Shown piece after piece: positions 5,312-5,338 of a stretch of DNA of 5,338 nucleotides. The translations under genes and the position numbers were made by a program. Source of the stretch: Candidatus Poseidoniales archaeon (GTDB lineage Archaea > Thermoplasmatota > Poseidoniia > Poseidoniales > Thalassarchaeaceae); contig JAKUTA010000098.1 of the NCBI GenBank assembly GCA_022447885.1, forward strand, positions 1-5,338, given 5' to 3'. Position 1 is the first letter of the stretch; every line of letters begins with the position of its first letter. The notes below the pieces were generated by a model that did not search any database, was not told the origin of the DNA, and worked only from the letters and a program-made list of their open reading frames with translations.

Positions 5312-5338
5312 TTCCGCCTCACGGCTTCAGGTTGCGGG

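Overview
The window most likely comes from a GC-rich archaeon, probably a euryarchaeon. The clearest sign is a well-folded tRNA-Val(UAC) gene on the minus strand (922-994). It has the archaeal-style 5' half (GUG GUCUAG at the acceptor/D-arm junction) and no encoded CCA. Several start codons have no convincing Shine-Dalgarno sequence but do have a small AT-rich island about 24-37 bases upstream, as expected for archaeal TATA boxes and short-leader or leaderless transcripts. Several proteins carry acidic C-terminal tails. A marine lineage such as Poseidoniales (Marine Group II) would fit, but that is a guess. The class II (bacterial/eukaryotic-type) tRNA nucleotidyltransferase is the main feature that does not fit a standard archaeon.

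Layout. 48-785 (-): a CinA-C/PncC-type nicotinamide-nucleotide amidase with a 73-residue acidic tail. 786-1073: an intergenic region with tRNA-Val and, 28 bases beyond its 3' end, a decayed tRNA copy whose last 27 bases match the tRNA-Val 3' end at 24/27 positions, exactly 100 bases apart. 1074-2123 (+): a protein of the protein-L-isoaspartate methyltransferase (PIMT) fold with an altered SAM-binding loop and a long acidic C-terminal extension. 2189-3217 (+): a HEAT-repeat protein. 3298-3450 (+): a 50-residue single-span membrane protein. 3470-3877 (-): a short ParB/Srx-fold protein resembling the SerK/SbnI free serine kinases. 3980-5311 (+): a class II CCA-adding enzyme, divergent from the SerK-like gene.

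How they may work together. The genes are mostly housekeeping and look like single transcription units or short pairs, not one pathway. Two themes recur: metabolite and protein repair (NMN amidase, PIMT-like protein) and tRNA maturation (tRNA-Val without CCA, CCA-adding enzyme). I see no transposase, phage gene, CRISPR array or toxin-antitoxin pair. The items most worth following up are the partial tRNA duplication with its adjoining inverted repeat, the PIMT-like protein with a degenerate motif I, the short SerK-like protein, and the class II CCA enzyme in an apparently archaeal context.
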